A stretch of DNA of 64,000 bases. Origin: Roseiarcus sp963820795 (GTDB lineage Bacteria > Pseudomonadota > Alphaproteobacteria > Rhizobiales > Beijerinckiaceae). Shown piece after piece: positions 45,488-55,269 of this stretch. The position numbers were made by a program, and so were the translations under genes. Every line of letters begins with the position of its first letter. The stretch's first letter is position 1. A model generated the notes under the pieces. That model had not been told where the DNA came from and did not search any database. It worked only from the letters and a program-made list of their open reading frames with translations. The stretch spans positions 310,001 to 374,000 of the forward strand of contig CAWGBJ010000010.1 of assembly GCA_963820795.1 (NCBI GenBank), in the 5' to 3' direction.

Positions 45488-45684
45488 GAGCGAACCTATG
45501 ACAATCCACTAAGACAGTTGCCTCCGCCAAACCGGGAGTTGAACCGGCTTGATGGCCGGGGATCCCCGAGTTTAACCAGGGGCCGGCCACGGCGAAGCTT
45601 CGGCTGCCCGGGAATCTGCTGCGCTTCCCCCTTTGGGGCTTATCCCTTGGATGAATTTCGTCGCGGCAAAACTTCCCGTGTTCG

Positions 45685-46689
45685 CTACACCGCCCCGATG
45701 CGCATGAGATCGTGGAAATGCACGATGCCGACCACCCGCCCGCGCTCGACGACGAGGAGGGCCGAGATCTTGTGGCTGATGCTCTCGAGCGCTTCGGCCA
45801 CCAATGCGTCCGGGCCGATCGTGCGCGGCCTTCGGGTCATCACGAGTTCGACCGGGGTTTCGAGGGAGAAGTCCGGCTTCAGGTGGCGCCGGAGGTCTCC
45901 GTCGGTGACGATGCCGACCAGCCGCTCGCCGCTTTCGAAAACCGCGACACAGCCGAAGCCTTTCGAGCTCATTTCGACGATGGCGTCGGCCATCCGGGCG
46001 TTGACGTCGATTCGCGGGATGCGCTCGCCGGTGTGCATGACCTCGCGCACATGGGCGAGGCTGGCCCCCAGCTTGCCGCCGGGATGGAGGGCGCGGAAGT
46101 CGCGGGCGGTGAAGCCGCGGCCCTCGAGCAGCGCGATCGCCAGCGCGTCGCCGAGCACGAGCTGGAGCGTCGTCGAGGTCGTCGGCGCGAGGCCATTCGG
46201 GCAGGCCTCCTGGACGCTCGGCAGGGCGAGGCAGACGTCGGCTTCGCGCCCGAGCGCGCTCGCAGCGTTGGCGGTGACGACGATCAGCGGGATGGCGTAG
46301 CGCTTCGCGAAGGTGACGACGGCGGCGAGCTCGACCGTCTCGCCCGACCAGGAGATTGCGAGCAGTACGTCGCCGTTCTGCACCATGCCGAGATCGCCGT
46401 GGCTCGCCTCGGCCGAATGGACGAAGGAAGCCGGCTGACCGGTCGAGGCGAGGGTCGCGGCGATCTTCCGGCCGATGTGCCCGGACTTGCCCATGCCGGT
46501 GACGATGACGCGGCCGCTCGCCGCGGCGATCCGCTCGACGGCCTGAGAGAAGGCGGCGCCGAGCCCGTTTTCGCGCGTCGTCCGGATGGCCTCCTCGAGC
46601 GCCTGAAGGCCGATACGCTCGTTCTCGATGGTCCGAATCGCCGACAAAACGGCGCTGCCTGATTCTTGAAGCATGCGGCTCTTTATCAT
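45685..46689 (-). CDS. kdsD: arabinose-5-phosphate isomerase, KpsF/GutQ family
   Basis: Interconverts ribulose 5-phosphate and arabinose 5-phosphate, the precursor of Kdo for lipopolysaccharide. The 334-residue product has an N-terminal SIS domain with VIVTGMGKSGHIGRKIAATL, FVHSAEASHGDLGMV and SWSGETVELAAVV, then two CBS domains (REVMHTGERIPRI; GFGCVAVFESGERLVGIVTD; ELVMTRRPRTIGPDAL). The start is ATG 46689; ATG 46674 is also in frame. Divergent from the beta-barrel gene. It may instead be the capsule-linked paralogue KpsF; the sequence cannot decide. Confidence 0.9.
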   Translation of the reverse strand: MIKSRMLQESGSAVLSAIRTIENERIGLQALEEAIRTTRENGLGAAFSQAVERIAAASGRVIVTGMGKSGHIGRKIAATLASTGQPASFVHSAEASHGDLGMVQNGDVLLAISWSGETVELAAVVTFAKRYAIPLIVVTANAASALGREADVCLALPSVQEACPNGLAPTTSTTLQLVLGDALAIALLEGRGFTARDFRALHPGGKLGASLAHVREVMHTGERIPRIDVNARMADAIVEMSSKGFGCVAVFESGERLVGIVTDGDLRRHLKPDFSLETPVELVMTRRPRTIGPDALVAEALESISHKISALLVVERGRVVGIVHFHDLMRIGAV

Positions 46690-46835
46690 CGGGGCGGCCG
46701 TTTGAAACCTGCCGCCGGCCCAAAGGGGCGATCGGTTCCAGCTCAAATTTAAGCCCGCCTTAACCATAAAGGGACCAAGCATGTCTGGGCCAGACGCGCC
46801 GCCTGACGAGTGCGAAGCGGTCTTCAGGAGCGCCG

Positions 46836-48369
46836 GTGGCCTCGCGCCTTCTCCGTCCCACGCGGCATACTCGGCGCGCATGCGCGGCGGTCGGGGTCGC
46901 CGCGTTTCTCTTCGCCGGCGCCGCCCCAGCGCAGAATGCGGGCGATCTGGGCCTCAGGGGCGCTGATGCGCCCGATGCCGCCGGGGCGCCGGCAGGCCAG
47001 GAAACGACGAACGGGACGGGCGGGACACCTCCTGACCAGACGCAGGAAAAACCGAAGCCCAAGCCGTCGCAAGCCCAGCTTTCCCGCCTTCAGCCCCACA
47101 AGGGCGCCGAGCGGCTCGATCAGCGCGGCGTTCCCAAGGCTCGGAGCGACAGCCAGGCCCGTGCGCCAACCGTCGCCGCACTGCCGGCGCCGCCGCCGAG
47201 ACGCCCGCGCCAGGACGACAAGCCCTTCGATCCGCTCGGGATCAGCATCGGCGCCCTCAGGCTAAAGCCCTACATCGAGGAGGACATCGGCTGGTCCTCC
47301 AACCCGGAGCTGGTTCCGGGGTCGCAAAAGAGCTCCGCCTTCCTCACGTCGCAGGCCGGCTTCGCCCTCGACTCGGACTGGTCGAGCAGCGCGCTCCGTG
47401 CGGACATGAAAGGCGGTCTGACCGACTATTTCTCCAATCCCGCCGCCGATGCGCCTTTCGCCAACGGCGACATCGACGGCCGCCTCGACGTCACGCGCGA
47501 TCTGAGTTTCGACGCCGGCGCCAGCCTCGCTCTGGCGACGCTCAGCGCCTCCTCGCTCGGTCTCGTCTCCAATGTCGGCTTCGGTTCCTCCGGCGCGCCG
47601 CTGACCGCGACCTACGGCGCAGCCCTCGGCGGCAATCAGAAGTTCGGCCGTCTCGATCTCTCGCTGCACGGGTCGTTCGACCGCACGGTCTACGGCGACA
47701 CCTCCTACAGCGACGGCACGGTCGACGACCTGTCGAGCGACGACTTCAACGACTGGGGCGTGCGCGGACGCGCGACTTGGCGCGTGAGCCCGGTGTTGAA
47801 CGCCGTTCCTCGACGTGCTGGTCGATTCGCGGCTCTACGACGCGAGCGAGGACCAGTTCGACTATCAGCGCAGTTCCGACGGTATCGCCGTCCGGGTCGG
47901 CGGCGAGATCGACCTCTCAAAGGTTCTCGCCGGCAGCGTCGACATCGGCTACGGCTCGCGAAACTACCAGGACCCACGTCTGGCCAACGTCACGAGCCCG
48001 CTCTTCGACGCGTCGCTGACCTGGACGGCGACCCCGCTCACCAGCGTGGCCCTGAAATCAGTCTCGAGCATTGCCGAGACCACCCAGGCCGGCGCGGCCG
48101 CCGACGTGCAGCATACGACCACGCTCGAAGTCGACCACGCGCTTCGCCGCTGGCTGACGCTCTGCGGAACCGTGAGCTACGCGACCGACCTCTATGCCGG
48201 CCTCCCCTGGCGGGACGCGACGACGACCTTCGGCCTCTCCGCCAGTTACAACATCAACCGCGATGTCGTGCTCAAGGCGAGCGCCAGCCGGCAGTTCTAC
48301 GTCTCGAACCAGCCGGGCACGAACTACACGGCGACCATATTGATGATGGGCATCAAGCTACAGCGCTGA
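46836..48369 (+). CDS. outer-membrane beta-barrel protein, BBP2_2-like (frameshifted)
   Basis: Predicted outer-membrane protein of about 510 residues after frame correction. The N terminus has a signal-like helix (AAVGVAAFLFAGAAPAQ), then a Pro/Lys-rich linker (EKPKPKPSQAQLSRLQ), then a barrel beginning with RLKPYIEEDIGWSSNPELVPG and many alternating strands, ending GTNYTATILMMGIKLQR with a terminal strand. A frame break near 47805 (AACGCCGTTCC) is repaired by dropping one C, giving NAFLDVLVDSRLYD. This type of barrel is often linked to exopolysaccharide loci; here it lies between kdsD and galU. The GTG start at 46836 is a best guess. Confidence 0.75.
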
Positions 48370-48374
48370 GCGCT

Positions 48375-49273
48375 TCAGGCGCCCTTGCTGACGAAGCCGA
48401 ACTTTTGCAATTGCTCCTTGAGGCCCGGCGCGATGTCGTGCCGGTCGAGCGCGAAGGCGATGTTGGCGGCGAGAAAGCCGAGCCGCGAGCCGCAATCGTA
48501 GGTGCGCCCGTCGAAGCGCACGCCATGGAACGGCTGCGTCCGAGCGAGCTGGATCATGCCGTCGGTCAGCTGGATCTCGCCGCCGGCGCCCTTGTCGACC
48601 AGTTCTAGGATCTGGAAGATCTCCGGCTGCAGGATGTAGCGGCCCGAGATGATCAGGTTGGACGGCGCCGTGCCCGACTTCGGCTTCTCGACCATGCCGG
48701 TGATCTCGAACGTGTGCCCGTCGTCCTCGCCGACGGCGACGACGCCATACTGGTGCGTCTCCGCGGGCAGCACCTCTTCGACCGCGATGATGTTGCCGCC
48801 GTGCTGATCGTAGGCCTCCACGCATTGGGTGAGGCAGCGGCCGCCGCGCGGGCCGCCCCTGGTCAGCATGTCGGGCAAGCAGCACCGCGAAGGGCTCGTC
48901 GCCGACGATTTCGCGGGCGCACCAGACCGCATGGCCGAGCCCGAGCGGCGCCTGCTGGCGGGTGAAGCTGGTCGCTCCGGCGGCCGGGAGGTCAGCCATC
49001 AGCGCCGCGTACTCGAGCGATCTTGCCGCGCCGCTTCAGCGTGTCCTCGAGCTCGTAGGACGAATCGAAATGGTCCTCGATGACGCCCTTGTTGCGCCCG
49101 GTGACGAAGATGAAATGCTCGATTCCGGCCTCCCGCGCCTCGTCGACGACGTACTGCAGGATCGGCCGGTCGACGACTGTCAGCATCTCCTTCGGGATCG
49201 CCTTGGTCGCCGGCAGAAAGCGGGTGCCGAGGCCGGCGACGGGAAGGATGGCTTTGCGAATCGGCTTCTTCAT
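48375..49273 (-). CDS. galU: UTP-glucose-1-phosphate uridylyltransferase (two frameshifts)
   Basis: Makes UDP-glucose from UTP and glucose 1-phosphate. The N-terminal frame (from 49273) has KAILPVAGLGTRFLPATKAI and KEMLTVVDRPILQYVVDE; the middle frame gives FTRQQAPLGLGHAVWCAREI; the last has CVEAYDQHGGNIIAVEEV, MVEKPKSGTAPSNLIISGRY and FDGRTYDCGSRLGFL. All family blocks are present in order over about 297 codons. The frame changes near 49013 and 48872 are each explained by one extra base (the second by CTGCTTGCCC for CTGCTGCCC). Whether the cell makes GalU depends on whether these are sequencing errors. It is divergent from galE, with 118 bp between. Confidence 0.85.
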
Positions 49274-49391
49274 CAGGTATCGGTCCTCGAGTCCGTGTAC
49301 GGGCGGGAAGGGCGAACTGCTATCGCACAGCGGCTGTCAGCCCGGCAATCCATGCGCGGAAAGACCCCAGGCAACGAGAGGATGGACCCCG

Positions 49392-50381
49392 ATGAGCGTT
49401 CTGGTGACCGGCGGAGCCGGCTACATCGGCGGCCATATGACGCTGGGCCTCCTGGACAGGGGCGAGAGCGTCGTCGTCCTCGACAACCTCTCGACCGGCT
49501 TCGCCTGGGCGGTGCCCGAAGGCGCCAAACTGGTGGTCGGCGACATCGGCGACGCCGAACTCGTCGCGCGGCTGATCGAGGAGCACCGCGTCGACGCGAT
49601 CGCGCATTTCGCCGCCAGGATCGTCGTGCCCGAGTCGGTTAGCGATCCGCTCGGCTATTATCTCAACAATACCTCGAACGCGCGCACGCTGATCGAAACG
49701 GCGATCCGCGGCGGGGTCAAGGGCTTCATCTTCTCCTCGACCGCGGCCGTCTACGGCGAAACCTCGTCCGAACCGGTGTCGGAGGAGACGCCGCTGGCGC
49801 CGATCTCGCCTTACGGCCGATCGAAGCTCATGGTCGAATGGATGCTCGAGGACGCCTCACGCGCGCATGACTTCCGCTATGTCGCGCTGCGCTATTTCAA
49901 TGTCGCCGGGGCTGATCCGAACGGGCGCCTCGGCCAGTCGACGGCGAACGCGACACATCTCATCAAGCGCGGCGTGCAGACGGCGCTCGGCGTCTATCCA
50001 GCCATGGAGATCTTCGGCCAGGACTATCCGACCCGCGACGGCACCTGCGTGCGCGACTACATCCAGGTGACCGACCTCATCGACGCCCATCTCGACGCCC
50101 TCGCCTATCTGCGCGGCGGCGGCGCCAGCCTCGTCTGCAATTGCGGCTATGGCCACGGGCAGACGGTCAAGGAGGTCGTCGACGTCGTCAAGCGCGTCTC
50201 CGGCGTCGACTTCAAGGTCGTCATGTCGCCGCGCCGGGCGGGCGACCCGGCCGCCATCGTCGCCCGCGCCGACCGCGCAAAAGCCGTTCTTGGCTGGAAG
50301 CCGACGCGCGACAATCTCGACGAGATCGTGCGCCAGGCGCTCGACTGGGAGCGTCGCCTGCACAATCGCCGCCCAGCGTGA
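49392..50381 (+). CDS. galE: UDP-glucose 4-epimerase
   Basis: NAD-dependent interconversion of UDP-glucose and UDP-galactose for envelope polysaccharides. The 329-residue extended SDR has the cofactor motif VTGGAGYIGGH at the N terminus, the catalytic YGRSK (Tyr/Lys), SSTAAVYGE, and GTCVRDYIQVTDLIDAH in the substrate domain. ATG 49392 starts the Rossmann strand; earlier in-frame codons belong to the spacer. Pairing with galU across a 118-bp divergent spacer supports coordinated UDP-sugar supply. Confidence 0.93.
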   Translation: MSVLVTGGAGYIGGHMTLGLLDRGESVVVLDNLSTGFAWAVPEGAKLVVGDIGDAELVARLIEEHRVDAIAHFAARIVVPESVSDPLGYYLNNTSNARTLIETAIRGGVKGFIFSSTAAVYGETSSEPVSEETPLAPISPYGRSKLMVEWMLEDASRAHDFRYVALRYFNVAGADPNGRLGQSTANATHLIKRGVQTALGVYPAMEIFGQDYPTRDGTCVRDYIQVTDLIDAHLDALAYLRGGGASLVCNCGYGHGQTVKEVVDVVKRVSGVDFKVVMSPRRAGDPAAIVARADRAKAVLGWKPTRDNLDEIVRQALDWERRLHNRRPA

Positions 50382-50524
50382 CGCCCCAGCGGGCCATCCG
50401 CCAGCGGCGCGCGGCAACGCATGTTGCGGTGATCCCGCTTTTGGGCTTTACATCCGGCGCGCCAGTCGATTGATTTGGCTCCAATCGAAATGGGGAAACG
50501 CATGCGCTGGGTCGGCCTCCAGGA

Positions 50525-51272
50525 ATGAGCGCAGACGAGATTCTCGTCACCGAGGGCCTCTGCAAGAGCTTTGGCGACTTCAGCGCGGTCAGCGACGTGT
50601 CGTTGAGCATCCGGCGCGGCTCGATCCACGCCCTGATCGGCCCGAACGGCGCCGGCAAGACGACCTGCTTCAATATGCTGACCAAGTTCATCGCCCCGAG
50701 TGCCGGGCGGATCACCTTCAACGGCCGCGACATCACGGGCGTGCGGCCGGCCGACGTCGCGAGGCTCGGCCTCGTCCGCTCGTTCCAGATCTCGGCGGTG
50801 TTTCCGAATCTGAGCGCGCTCGAGAACGTCCGCATCGCGCTGCAGCGCAAGCGCGGCGACTCGTTCGACTTCTGGCGTTCGAAATCGGCGCTCGAGCCGC
50901 TGAACGCCCGGGCGCTCGAACTGCTCGACAGCGTCGGGCTGACCCCGTACGCCTATGCGAAGGCGGGCGAGATCTCCTACGGCCGCAAGCGGGCGCTCGA
51001 GCTCGCCACCACGCTCGCGGTCGAACCGGAGCTGCTGCTGCTCGACGAGCCGATGGCCGGCATGGGCCACGAGGATATCGACCGCATCGCCGATCTCATC
51101 CGCCGCGTCTCGGCGAGCCGCACGATTCTGATGGTCGAGCACAATCTTCAGGTCGTGGCCAATCTGTCGGACCGCATCACCGTGCTGACCCGGGGACGCG
51201 TGCTGGCGGAGGGCGACTATCGCGCCGTGTCGGAGAACCCCGAGGTTCGCGAAGCCTATATGGGAGCCGGAC

Positions 51273-51280
<8 letters not shown>
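50525..51280 (+). CDS. livG: branched-chain amino acid-type ABC transporter ATP-binding protein
   Basis: A 251-residue ABC ATPase. Walker A is GPNGAGKTTCFNML, the signature is EISYGRKRALELATTLA (a YGRKR variant of LSGGQ, normal for LivG), and Walker B is LLLLDEPMAGMG; VEHNLQVVANLSDRI carries the switch His. It is the first of four overlapping or adjacent liv genes. Cargo may be branched-chain amino acids, urea, or other amino-acid-like compounds; it cannot be told without the binding protein. Confidence 0.92.
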
Positions 51281-52016
<736 letters not shown>

Positions 52017-52121
52017 TGAACCCTATCGTCCCCCTCCCCCCACCCTCTCCAGCAACCCCCGGGTCACAGCCCCGGGGCGAGCGAAGGCGCCGCGCAAGCG
52101 CCGGATGGCGGGAGGCCGCCC

Positions 52122-53012
52122 ATGAACCTGTTCGGCCACGTCGTCAGCACGCCGCAGCTCTTCGGCCAGCTCCTGATCGGGCTCATCAACGGCTCGTTCT
52201 ACGCGCTTCTCAGCCTTGGCCTCGCCGTCATCTTCGGCATGCTGACGATCGTCAATTTCGCCCACGGCGCCTTCTACATGATGGGCGCCTTCGGCGCTTA
52301 TTTCCTCTTGACGCTCTTGGGCCTCGACTATTGGTGGGCGCTCGTGCTCTCGCCGCTCGCCATCGGCGCGGTCGGCGCCCTGGTCGAGCGGCTGTTCCTG
52401 AAGCGGCTCGTCGGCTTCGATCCGCTGTACAGCCTCCTGCTCACGTTCGGCCTGGCGCTCATCTTCCAGGGCCTGTTCCAGAACTACTTCGGCGCCTCCG
52501 GACTGCCCTATTCCATCCCGAAGCAGCTCAACGGCGCCTATAATCTCGGATTCATGTTCCTGCCCGTCTATCGCGCCTGGGTGATCGTCGCCTCGATGGC
52601 GGTGTGCTTCGGCACCTGGCTCGCCATCGAGAAGACCAAGCTCGGCGCCTATCTTCGCGCCGCGACCGAGAACCCGACCATGGTGCGCGCTTTCGGCATC
52701 AACGTCCCGCGCATGGTCACCCTGACCTACGGATTCGGGGTGGCGCTGGCAGCCTTTGCCGGCGTGCTCGCTGCGCCAATCAATCAGGTCCGCCCGGGCA
52801 TGGGCGCCGACATCATCGCCGTCGTCTTCGCCGTCGTGGTGATCGGCGGCATGGGCTCGATTCTGGGCTCGATCCTGACCGGCTTCGTCCTCGGCGTGGT
52901 CGAGGGGCTGACCAAGGTCTTCTATCCCGAGGCGTCGAACACGGTCGTGTTCGTCATCATGGCGCTCGTTCTGCTGATCCGCCCCTCCGGCCTCTTTGGC
53001 AGGGCCACGTGA
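52122..53012 (+). CDS. livH: branched-chain amino acid-type ABC transporter permease
   Basis: A 296-residue permease with about eight membrane segments. Family features include LLIGLINGSFYALLSLGLAVIFGMLTIVNFAHGAFYMMGAF at the N terminus (shown here only as segments LINGSFYALLSLGLAVIFGM and VNFAHGAFYMMGAF), NPTMVRAFGINVPR (EAA-like loop contacting the ATPases), and GGMGSILGSILTGF. About 105 bp of G/C-rich spacer separates it from livF. Stop overlaps the livM GTG. Confidence 0.92.
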   Translation: MNLFGHVVSTPQLFGQLLIGLINGSFYALLSLGLAVIFGMLTIVNFAHGAFYMMGAFGAYFLLTLLGLDYWWALVLSPLAIGAVGALVERLFLKRLVGFDPLYSLLLTFGLALIFQGLFQNYFGASGLPYSIPKQLNGAYNLGFMFLPVYRAWVIVASMAVCFGTWLAIEKTKLGAYLRAATENPTMVRAFGINVPRMVTLTYGFGVALAAFAGVLAAPINQVRPGMGADIIAVVFAVVVIGGMGSILGSILTGFVLGVVEGLTKVFYPEASNTVVFVIMALVLLIRPSGLFGRAT

Positions 53013-53983
53013 CCGTCAGCCTCAAAGCCGCCGCCCCCGAAGCGGACGTCAGCGCCCGCAACCGCCGCGCTAACGCCATCGCTTTTGCGGTGATGGCGGC
53101 GCTGATCGCGATCGCGCCGTTCGTCGCCTATCCGTTCTTCATCATGCAGGCGCTCTGCTTTGCGCTCTTCGCCTGCGCCTTCAATCTCCTGATCGGCTAC
53201 GTCAACCTCCTGTCGCTCGGACACGCGATGTTCCTCGGGCTGGCGAGCTACGTCTGCGCCCACGCCGCCAAGGTCTGGGGGCTCGAGCCGGTCTCGGCGA
53301 TCGCGCTGGGGGTCGCGGCTTCGGCCGCGCTCGGCCTCGTCACCGGGGCGCTTTCGATCCGCTCGAGCGGCATCTATTTCGCCATGATCACCGTCGCCTT
53401 CTCGCAGATGGTCTATTTCTTCTGCGTCGAGGCCCCGTTCACCCACGGCGAGGACGGCATCCAGTCGGTGCCGCAGGGACGGGCGCTCGGATTCATCGAT
53501 CTTTCGAACCCCTCGATCCTCTACGCCTTCGTCGCAGTCGTCTTCCTGTTCGGCTTTCTCTCCGTCATGCGGATCGTCAACTCGCCCTTCGGCGAGATCC
53601 TGAAAGCCATCCGAGAAAACGAGCCACGCGCCGTCTCGCTCGGCTACCGGGTGACGCAGTACAAGCTCGCGGCCTTCGTCCTGTCGGCGGCGATCGCCGG
53701 GCTGGCGGGCGCGACCAAGGCGATCGTGGCGCAGAACGCCTCGCTGACCGACGTCTCCTTCGCCATGTCGGGCGAAGTCGTGCTGATGACGCTGGTCGGC
53801 GGCATGGGCACCTTCTACGGGCCAGTCGTCGGCGCTATCATCGTCGTGGCGATGCAGAACTATCTCGCCCAGTTCGGCGAATGGGTCACCGTCATCCAGG
53901 GCGTCGTCTTCGTCGCCTGCGTTCTGGCCTTCCGCCGCGGCATCGTCGGCGAGCTCGCGGCGCGAGCGAAGATCTCGCTTTAG
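53009..53983 (+). CDS. livM: branched-chain amino acid-type ABC transporter permease
   Basis: A 324-residue permease, the partner of LivH. It has the LivM pattern NLLIGYVNLLSLGHAMFLGL, GALSIRSSGIYFAMITVAF, the loop AIRENEPRAVSLGYRVTQYK and GGMGTFYGPVVGAI. GTG start at 53009 overlaps the livH stop. No periplasmic binding protein gene follows; the next gene is convergent. Confidence 0.92.
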   Translation: MTVSLKAAAPEADVSARNRRANAIAFAVMAALIAIAPFVAYPFFIMQALCFALFACAFNLLIGYVNLLSLGHAMFLGLASYVCAHAAKVWGLEPVSAIALGVAASAALGLVTGALSIRSSGIYFAMITVAFSQMVYFFCVEAPFTHGEDGIQSVPQGRALGFIDLSNPSILYAFVAVVFLFGFLSVMRIVNSPFGEILKAIRENEPRAVSLGYRVTQYKLAAFVLSAAIAGLAGATKAIVAQNASLTDVSFAMSGEVVLMTLVGGMGTFYGPVVGAIIVVAMQNYLAQFGEWVTVIQGVVFVACVLAFRRGIVGELAARAKISL

Positions 53984-54004
53984 GGCCTTGCGCGCCGTTT
54001 GGAG

Positions 54005-55228
54005 CTACCGCTTCGCCAGCCCACGCAGGTCGAAGGCAGGGTTGGCCGCGTCCGCGGGCGTCATCGTTTTCGCCGTGCCGATGATGCGCTTGGCCGCCGC
54101 ATGGTCGGCGGCGCGGTTGACGGATTCGACGACCGCGAGCCTGCCGTCGCGAAAGCCGAAGGTCGAGAAGGCGCCGCTTTCGGGTTCGCCGCGCAGAACC
54201 CAGGTGTCGACGCCGTGCGAGAGGCCGGCGATCGTCAGCTTGTGAATCCCTTGATCGCTCCAGAACCAGGCGAGCGAGTCATAGGGGGCCGGCTTGCCGG
54301 CGAGACGCGCGGCGACCGAGCGGCCCTGATCGACGGCGTTCTGGACCAATTCGAGGCGGGTGCGGGCGCCGAGCGCCGCGTGCGGGAAATCGGCGCAGTC
54401 GCCGATCGCCGAAATGGCGGGATCCGAAGTGGCCAGATGCTGGTCGACCGCGACGCCGTTCCCGCATTCGAGCCCGCTCCCGCGGGCGAGCGCATCTTCC
54501 GCGACGACCCCGACGCCGACGACGACGATGTCGGCTGGCAGGACCTCCCCATCCGTCAGAACCACTGCGTCCGCCTGGTCTGCGCCGCGGATTTCGGCGA
54601 CGCCGCGGCCGATCCGGAAGTGGACCCCGGCGGCGCTATGCGCCTTGAGGAAATAATCCGAAATGATCGGCGAGACCGCGCGCCCCATCGGCCGCGCAAT
54701 CTCGACGACCGTCACCTCGGCCCCGAGGCCTCGGGCGGTGGCGGCGATTTCGAGCCCGATAAAGCCGGCTCCGACGACGACGAGCCTCAGTCCGGCGGCG
54801 AGCCGCTCGCGAATGGCGATGGCGTCGGCGATCGTCCGCAAGCCGAAGACGCCGGGCAGATCCACGCCCGGCGCCGCGAGCCGACGCTGCCGCGCCCCGG
54901 TCGCAAGGATCAGGTGGCCGTAGCCGATCGCCTCCCCCGCGCTGGTTTCGACCCGACGCTCGGCGCGATCGATCCGGCTCGCGCAGACGCCGCGGCGGAG
55001 ATCGATGCGATGGTCGCGGAAGAAGGCTTCGGCCCTGAGCGGAAGCCCATGGATGTCCATCTCGCCCTTGAGAAAGGTCTTGGACAGCGGTGGGCGCTGA
55101 TAGGGAAGCTCGGTCTCGTCGGACAAAAGGACGATTTCGTCCCGGAACCCCTCCTCGCGCACGCTCGCAGCGGCCTGGACGCCGGCATGGCCGGCGCCGA
55201 CAATGACGACTGCGGAAGACGATGGCAT
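54005..55228 (-). CDS. FAD-dependent ferredoxin/rubredoxin-reductase-type oxidoreductase
   Basis: A 407-residue pyridine-nucleotide:disulfide-oxidoreductase-fold protein that passes electrons from NAD(P)H to a ferredoxin or rubredoxin. FAD motif VIVGAGHAGVQAAASVRE at the N terminus, ELPYQRPPLSK, NAD-binding VVVGAGFIGLEIAATARGLG near residue 147, and the second FAD motif ISAIGDCADFPH near 270; the C-terminal domain has FWSDQGIHKL. Lacks a redox CxxC pair, as expected for this subfamily. No ferredoxin or oxygenase gene is adjacent. Convergent with livM. Confidence 0.88.
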   Translation of the reverse strand: MPSSSAVVIVGAGHAGVQAAASVREEGFRDEIVLLSDETELPYQRPPLSKTFLKGEMDIHGLPLRAEAFFRDHRIDLRRGVCASRIDRAERRVETSAGEAIGYGHLILATGARQRRLAAPGVDLPGVFGLRTIADAIAIRERLAAGLRLVVVGAGFIGLEIAATARGLGAEVTVVEIARPMGRAVSPIISDYFLKAHSAAGVHFRIGRGVAEIRGADQADAVVLTDGEVLPADIVVVGVGVVAEDALARGSGLECGNGVAVDQHLATSDPAISAIGDCADFPHAALGARTRLELVQNAVDQGRSVAARLAGKPAPYDSLAWFWSDQGIHKLTIAGLSHGVDTWVLRGEPESGAFSTFGFRDGRLAVVESVNRAADHAAAKRIIGTAKTMTPADAANPAFDLRGLAKR

Positions 55229-55269
55229 GGCCTAGGGCGCCTCCCGCTTCGAATGCCTGCTCAAGCGCG

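Noticed and set aside
45510..45600. tRNA-like segment (CCGGTTCAACTCCCGG on the minus strand)
   Set aside because: The T-arm would need an 8-nt loop, and no acceptor, D- or anticodon stems fit around it.
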